Shown piece after piece: positions 3,704-7,290 of a DNA stretch of 7,290 nt. Within the stretch, counting starts at the first letter, position 1. Every line of letters starts with the position of its first letter. Source of the DNA: an uncultured bacterium (GTDB lineage Bacteria; Acidobacteriota; UBA890); contig CALAKE010000168.1 of NCBI GenBank assembly GCA_937922775.1, forward strand, positions 1 through 7,290. Direction: 5' to 3'. The translations under genes and the position numbers were made by a program. The notes beneath the pieces are model-generated. The model made no database searches. It was not told the DNA's origin and saw only the letters and a list, made by a program, of their open reading frames with translations.

Positions 3704-6178
3704 ATGGAATCTCTGCTGCAAGACATCAAATTCGGGGTGAAGCTGCTGTGGAAGGACAAGGGCTTCGCCGTTACCGCCATCGCCACTCTGGCACTCTGCA
3801 TCGGCGCCAACGCGGCCATCTTCAGCGTCATCAACTCGGTGATCCTGCGGCCGCTACCCGTGCCCGAGTCGGAGCGCCTCCTCATCGGCTACAACAGCTA
3901 TCCGAACGCTGGCGTACAGCGCGCCTCCAACGGTGTGCCCGATTATTACGATCGCCTCCGCGACCTCGACGACGTCCTCGAAGAACAGGCCATGTTCAAC
4001 AACTCCGGCCTGACGATCGGTGAGGAAGGGGAGGTGCGGCGTGCCCGGGGTCTGAACGTCACACCTTCCTTCTTCAGATTGATGCGGGTGGAGCCGATTC
4101 TTGGGCGCATCTTCTCGGAAGAGGAGGGTGAACCTGGCAATGAGCAAAAGGTCGTGCTCAGCTTCGCCTTGTGGCAACAACTTTACGGTGGTGACGAGAG
4201 CGTTCTCGGGCGGGACCTCCGCATCTACAGTCGTCCCTACACGATCGTCGGTGTGATGCCGCCGACATTCGAGGGCCTGGACCCAGACACCGACCTGTGG
4301 CGCCCCCTTGCCTTTACGGAGGAGCAGAAGAGCGACGGGAGTCGGCACAGCAATAGCTGGGAGTACATCGGACGGCTGCGCCCAGACGCCACGCTCGAGC
4401 AAGTGCAGGCACAGATGGATGGCATTGTCGCCGCCAATCTGGAGCGGCTCCCTGAATGGCAGGAGGTTCTCGCGAACGCCGGCTATCACGTGCAGGTTCA
4501 CAACCTGCAGGAGTATCTGACGCGCGACATTCGTCCCATGCTCTACCTCCTCTGGGGAGGGGTCCTCTTCGTTCTCCTGATCGGCGCCGTGAACATCGCC
4601 AATCTGGTGCTGGCGCGCTCGAGCGTGCGGATGAAGGAGCTGGCGACACGATTCTCCCTGGGAGCGGGCCGCTGGCGCGTGTCGCGACAGCTCCTGACCG
4701 AGAGCATCCTCCTGACGCTCTTCGGCAGCGTCTTCGGAATGTTGTTCGGCTACTGGGGGCTCAGCGCATTGAGGAGCCTCGGGCTCGAGGAGTTACCGCG
4801 CGGCCATGAGGTATCCATGGACGGGTTTGTCCTCACCTTCATTCTCTGCTTGGCCGTTGTCGTAGGGATCTTGATCAGCTTGATTCCCATGCTGCAGGTT
4901 GTCAGGGTCAACATGAGCTCGGTCTTCAGGGAGGAAGGACGCACAGGAACCAGCAGCAAAGGGGCCCGTCTCGTTCGCAGCAGCTTGGTGGTCGTGCAGG
5001 TCAGCCTGGCCTTTGTGCTGCTGATCGGCGCCGGCTTGCTGCTGGCCAGCTTCCGCCAAGTGATGTCGATAGATCCCGGTTTCCGGGACCCCGAGCAGGT
5101 TCTTACCGGTGGGGTGGCGCTGCCGAGCGCGCGCTACGAGGACGGCGCTGCCCTCCGGGCGTTCATGAACGAGGCTCTGGATCGCATACGTGCCCTGCCC
5201 GGTGTCGTCGAGGCCGGCGCGACCAGCACGATTCCCTTTGGTGGCAACAACAGCGACAGCGTCATCCTCGCTGAAGGTTACGAGATGGAAGCTGGGGAAT
5301 CTCTGGTATCCCCCAGCCGAGTCATCGTGACGCCCGGTTACTTTGAGGCCATGGGAGTCGAGCTGATCGAGGGCCGGTTCTACGATGCGACTGATACGAG
5401 CGACTCGGCGCCTGTGATCATGGTCGACGACCGGCTGGCTCAGAAGTTCTGGCCCGGCGAGAGTGCGATTGGCAAGAGGATGTATCGACCCACCAACATC
5501 GAGGACGTTGCCGCGATTACCGAGGAGACGGTGTTCCTGAACGTTGTCGGGGTGGTCCGGAGCATGAAATTGCGAGCCCTCGTCGACTCGGACGAACGTG
5601 TGGGGACTTATTTCTTCCCCTACGAGCAGAGTTCGACCTCGGGGCCGACCTTCGCCATCAAAGCGGCAGTCGATCCGAACAGCTTGATCGGCGCCGTGCG
5701 CGCCGAGATCACCGAGATGGATCCCGAGATGCCGTTCATCCTGCCCCAGACCATGCAGGTGCGCATGACGGAGTCTCTTGCGTCCCGTCGATCGCCGATG
5801 GTGCTAGCCATGATTTTCGGTGGCGTTGCGCTGTTCCTGGCCGCCGTGGGCATTTATGGCGTGCTCGCATACATGGTGGCGCAGCGCACCAAGGAAATCG
5901 GCATTCGCGTGGCTCTCGGCAGCGGGGCCGATGAGATCTTCAAGCTCATCTTGAGAGAGGGCTTGATCATTCTGGTCATCGGCTTCGGGCTCGGGATCGC
6001 CCTCACCTTCGCGATGCGCCGGGTTGTAGAGAGCCAACTCTACGAGGTTCAGCCGATGGACCCCGCGGTGCTGGTCTCCGTGGCCACCGTGCTCGGCTTG
6101 GTTGCCCTAGTGGCCTGCCTGGTTCCTGCCCGCCGCGCATCAAGGGTTGATCCGATCGTCGCTTTGCGTCAGGAATAG
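3704..6178 (+). CDS. ADOP-type FtsX/MacB-like permease
   Basis: This 824-residue inner-membrane protein has the duplicated MacB/FtsX permease layout of the acidobacterial duplicated orphan permeases (ADOP). Half one has an N-terminal helix at about 22-47 (LALCIGANAAIFSVINSVIL, then RPLPVPESERL), a periplasmic MacB-PCD domain at about 55-275, and three helices near 279-303, 330-355 and 374-398. Half two repeats this with a helix at about 426-450 (VVVQVSLAFVLLIGAGLLLA), a second periplasmic domain near 457-690, and helices near 698-723, 750-772 and 788-808. It closes with the RTKEIGIRVALGS and PARRASRVDPIVALRQE family signatures. No ATPase gene lies beside it, typical of ADOPs. The ATG at 3704 starts the standard MxxLLQDIKFG opening. 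Longer frames from TTG 3575 or ATG 3641 add low-complexity residues without a ribosome site. The transported substrate is unknown. Confidence 0.93.
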   Translation: MESLLQDIKFGVKLLWKDKGFAVTAIATLALCIGANAAIFSVINSVILRPLPVPESERLLIGYNSYPNAGVQRASNGVPDYYDRLRDLDDVLEEQAMFNNSGLTIGEEGEVRRARGLNVTPSFFRLMRVEPILGRIFSEEEGEPGNEQKVVLSFALWQQLYGGDESVLGRDLRIYSRPYTIVGVMPPTFEGLDPDTDLWRPLAFTEEQKSDGSRHSNSWEYIGRLRPDATLEQVQAQMDGIVAANLERLPEWQEVLANAGYHVQVHNLQEYLTRDIRPMLYLLWGGVLFVLLIGAVNIANLVLARSSVRMKELATRFSLGAGRWRVSRQLLTESILLTLFGSVFGMLFGYWGLSALRSLGLEELPRGHEVSMDGFVLTFILCLAVVVGILISLIPMLQVVRVNMSSVFREEGRTGTSSKGARLVRSSLVVVQVSLAFVLLIGAGLLLASFRQVMSIDPGFRDPEQVLTGGVALPSARYEDGAALRAFMNEALDRIRALPGVVEAGATSTIPFGGNNSDSVILAEGYEMEAGESLVSPSRVIVTPGYFEAMGVELIEGRFYDATDTSDSAPVIMVDDRLAQKFWPGESAIGKRMYRPTNIEDVAAITEETVFLNVVGVVRSMKLRALVDSDERVGTYFFPYEQSSTSGPTFAIKAAVDPNSLIGAVRAEITEMDPEMPFILPQTMQVRMTESLASRRSPMVLAMIFGGVALFLAAVGIYGVLAYMVAQRTKEIGIRVALGSGADEIFKLILREGLIILVIGFGLGIALTFAMRRVVESQLYEVQPMDPAVLVSVATVLGLVALVACLVPARRASRVDPIVALRQE
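6171..6175 (+). promoter_or_regulatory. Shine-Dalgarno site inside the permease stop region
   Basis: AGGAA within the last permease codons sits 7 bases before the ATG at 6183, followed by the TAG stop (6176-6178) and GGGG. Ribosomes ending the permease could reinitiate directly, indicating translational coupling. Confidence 0.55.
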
Positions 6179-6182
6179 GGGC

Positions 6183-6737
6183 ATGAAGAAATGCCCACTC
6201 TGCGCTGAGTACATCCAGGACGATGCTGTCAAGTGCCGCTACTGCGGCGAGTTCCTCGATGGGCGCGCGCCGGCAGGCGATGGGATGCCAGGCAGCGGAC
6301 CTCGTGTCGCCGGAGCCTATTTCGGCTACGAGTACCGTTCGGAGACGGAAATCCTGGGCATCCCGCTGGTCCACATCACGAGGGGCTTGAATCCCAGAAC
6401 CGGGGCACCTCAAGTTGCCCGGGGCATCATTGCCATCGGTGATATCTCCATCGGTGTTCTCTCTCTGGGTGGGCTCAGCCTGGGAGGAATCTCTCTGGGT
6501 GGGATCAGCGTTGGCGCTGTCGCCCTCGGCGGGATCGCGCTCGGCGGCATGGCGATCGCTCTCTACTTCGCCGCCGGTGGGATGGCGATCGCCGGCAGCT
6601 ACGCACTTGGTGGTATGGGCATCGCGCCGCACGTCATCGACTCGCGTGGTGTCGACCCAGAAATGATCGAGTGGATCGAGCGCTGGTGGCCCGGGATCAG
6701 AGAATCCCTGCCCGGCCTGGGCAGCGAAGGAAGATAG
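6183..6737 (+). CDS. Zinc-ribbon protein with Gly-rich pentapeptide solenoid-like repeat
   Basis: This 184-residue protein has three parts. Residues 1-26 form a short zinc ribbon, CPLC-x10-CRYC (Cys4, Cys7, Cys18, Cys21), of the KCPxCAExIxDDAxKCRYCGE type seen at protein termini in many bacteria. Residues 48-80 (YEYRSETEILGIPLVHITRG) form a linker resembling one I associate with this repeat family. Residues 83-127 contain nine uninterrupted pentapeptides of pattern [ILVM]-[AS]-[ILV]-G-x, then degenerate units to about 148. The tail (149-184) is polar and Trp-containing (EMIEWIERWWPGI). The repeat probably folds as a beta-solenoid or packs against the membrane. It is not the classical A(D/N)Lxx pentapeptide family. 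The start is 4 bases after the permease stop, with AGGAA in the stop region, so the two genes form an operon. A structural or membrane-associated role is inferred; no enzyme motif is seen. Confidence 0.8.
   Translation: MKKCPLCAEYIQDDAVKCRYCGEFLDGRAPAGDGMPGSGPRVAGAYFGYEYRSETEILGIPLVHITRGLNPRTGAPQVARGIIAIGDISIGVLSLGGLSLGGISLGGISVGAVALGGIALGGMAIALYFAAGGMAIAGSYALGGMGIAPHVIDSRGVDPEMIEWIERWWPGIRESLPGLGSEGR
6429..6563 (+). repeat. Tandem array coding nine Gly-rich pentapeptides
   Basis: Nine consecutive 15-base units encode IAIGD, ISIGV, LSLGG, LSLGG, ISLGG, ISVGA, VALGG, IALGG and MAIAL. The central units are also similar as DNA. The 14-base TCTCTCTGGGTGGG occurs at 6460-6473 and again at 6490-6503, exactly two units apart, suggesting recent duplication of a two-unit block. 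Other units differ mostly at synonymous or conservative positions, so the protein pattern is older and under selection. Confidence 0.75.
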
Positions 6738-6802
6738 CCTCGAGGTTTCTCGGCCAGCCAAATCGCCGACTGCCATCCGCTTCCTCCCCTGCCGGCCTCC
6801 CG

Positions 6803-6830
6803 TGGAACGCCATCGGCGCCCTGCTAGACT
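6803..6830 (+). promoter_or_regulatory. Candidate promoter for the fumarylacetoacetate hydrolase family gene
   Basis: TGCTAGACT at 6822-6830 looks like an extended -10 element (TGn followed by TAGACT). TGGAAC at 6803-6808 is a 3/6 -35 candidate with a 16-base spacer. The transcript would have a leader of about 120 bases, including the inverted repeat at 6891-6923. Confidence 0.35.
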
Positions 6831-6890
6831 ACCCGCGTCTTCAGGCCGAGGAGCACCGGCTTGCCCCCGCGGCGAGTCGGGCCATGTACT

Positions 6891-6923
6891 GTGACCTCTC
6901 GCTCCCGAATGCCTGGAGGTCAC
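6891..6923 (+). repeat. Perfect 8-bp inverted repeat upstream of the hydrolase gene
   Basis: GTGACCTC (6891-6898) and GAGGTCAC (6916-6923) are exact reverse complements with 17 bases between them. The right arm ends 34 bases before the ATG at 6958. As DNA, widely spaced half-sites suit a dimeric regulator. As RNA, it would be a large-loop hairpin in the leader. The repeat is seen; the role is inference. Confidence 0.4.
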
Positions 6924-6944
6924 CCAGTTCTCTTGAATCTTCTC

Positions 6945-6950
6945 GGAGGA
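6945..6950 (+). promoter_or_regulatory. Shine-Dalgarno site of the hydrolase gene
   Basis: GGAGGA is followed by a 7-base spacer and the ATG at 6958. It is among the strongest ribosome sites in the window and fixes the start. Confidence 0.7.
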
Positions 6951-6957
6951 AACGAGT

Positions 6958-7290
6958 ATGGCGCAGGATGGAGTGACTCGCTACGTTCGGTACGCTCACC
7001 AGGGTCGGCGACCATACGGCATTCTCGAGCAGGACACCATCAAGGAGTTGGACGGCGACCTGTTTGGATCGCCTGCGGAAACGGGCGCCACCGTCGCCCT
7101 TTCTGACGTACGCCTTCTAGCGCCCGTTGAGCCGTCCAAGGTCATCGCCATCGGGCTGAACTACCGCACCCATGTGGAGGAGGGCGGGCGCGATATCCCC
7201 GAGCACCCGATGATCTTCGTCCGCTGGAACGACTCGCAGGTCGGCCACGACCAGCCGCTGGTGCGGCCCAAGGCGTCGCACATCTTCGAC
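6958..7290 (+). CDS. Fumarylacetoacetate hydrolase family protein (5' part)
   Basis: The first 111 codons of an enzyme of the fumarylacetoacetate hydrolase (FAH) superfamily run off the right edge. Members are metal-dependent cytoplasmic hydrolases, decarboxylases or isomerases acting on 2,4-diketo acids, for example in aromatic catabolism. Residues 1-58 form the small N-terminal domain (RYVRYAHQGRRPYGILE through RLLAPVEPSK). The superfamily signature follows: KVIAIGLNYRTHVEE (61-75), then PMIFVRWNDS (84-93) and RPKASHIFD (103-111), just before the expected DYExE metal-binding segment. Family members are about 280-330 residues, so roughly two thirds is missing. The start is set by GGAGGA 7 bases upstream. 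The exact reaction cannot be told without the C-terminal metal and catalytic residues and the downstream genes. Confidence 0.88.
   Translation, partial: MAQDGVTRYVRYAHQGRRPYGILEQDTIKELDGDLFGSPAETGATVALSDVRLLAPVEPSKVIAIGLNYRTHVEEGGRDIPEHPMIFVRWNDSQVGHDQPLVRPKASHIFD

Noticed and set aside
3854..4501. Minus-strand open frame of 215 codons inside the permease gene
   Set aside because: It is wholly antisense to a confidently assigned gene, has no recognisable domain, and is expected in GC-rich DNA.
3704..6737. Complete MacAB-type efflux system
   Set aside because: No ATPase, membrane-fusion protein or outer-membrane channel gene is present. The permease has the duplicated orphan layout instead.
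6738..6753. Short hairpin CGAG-GTTT-CTCG after the zinc-ribbon gene
   Set aside because: The stem is four base pairs without a T-run, too weak to call a terminator.
6003..6923. Long minus-strand open frame (306 codons) with hydrophilic repeats
   Set aside because: It lies antisense to the permease end and the zinc-ribbon gene. Its repeats are the reverse reading of the pentapeptide array, and it has no family match.

Overview
The window is GC-rich bacterial chromosomal DNA, about 60% G+C judged by eye. It is densely coded and has no rRNA, tRNA, CRISPR array, transposase or phage gene. The best lineage clue is the 824-residue orphan FtsX/MacB-type permease of the ADOP kind, a family that is abundant in Acidobacteriota and also found in related soil or marine lineages such as Gemmatimonadota. 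This only hints at an Acidobacteriota-like or neighbouring phylum. The sequence does not fix the taxon.

Layout, left to right. (1) 71-435: a 70-residue two-helix membrane protein on the minus strand. It diverges from a plus-strand gene across an unusually AT-rich intergenic stretch that holds a perfect TATAAT box inside an imperfect dyad, followed by a perfect 9-bp inverted repeat. (2) 436-969: an integral membrane protein of the CrtO (glycosyl-4,4'-diaponeurosporenoate acyltransferase-like) family, without carotenoid genes nearby. (3) 1169-2089: an unrecognised Trp-rich protein whose N-terminus reads like a WW domain, a fold that is rare in bacteria. Its 3' end overlaps the next gene tail to tail. 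(4) 2039-2827, minus strand: a HAD-IIA phosphatase of the LHPP/HDHD2 kind. (5) 3107-3550: an OsmC-family peroxide reductase-like protein, whose start is set by a very strong Shine-Dalgarno sequence. (6) 3704-6178 and 6183-6737: the ADOP permease and, 4 bases later, a zinc-ribbon protein carrying a run of nine Gly-rich pentapeptides. The two look translationally coupled. (7) 6958-7290: the first 111 codons of a fumarylacetoacetate hydrolase family enzyme, running off the window edge.

Most genes appear to be separate housekeeping or stress units rather than one pathway. The only clear operon is permease plus zinc-ribbon protein. No complete undescribed system is evident. The points most worth checking are the WW-like protein, the pentapeptide-repeat zinc-ribbon protein coupled to the permease, and the dyads or hairpins placed 29-38 bases ahead of three start codons.
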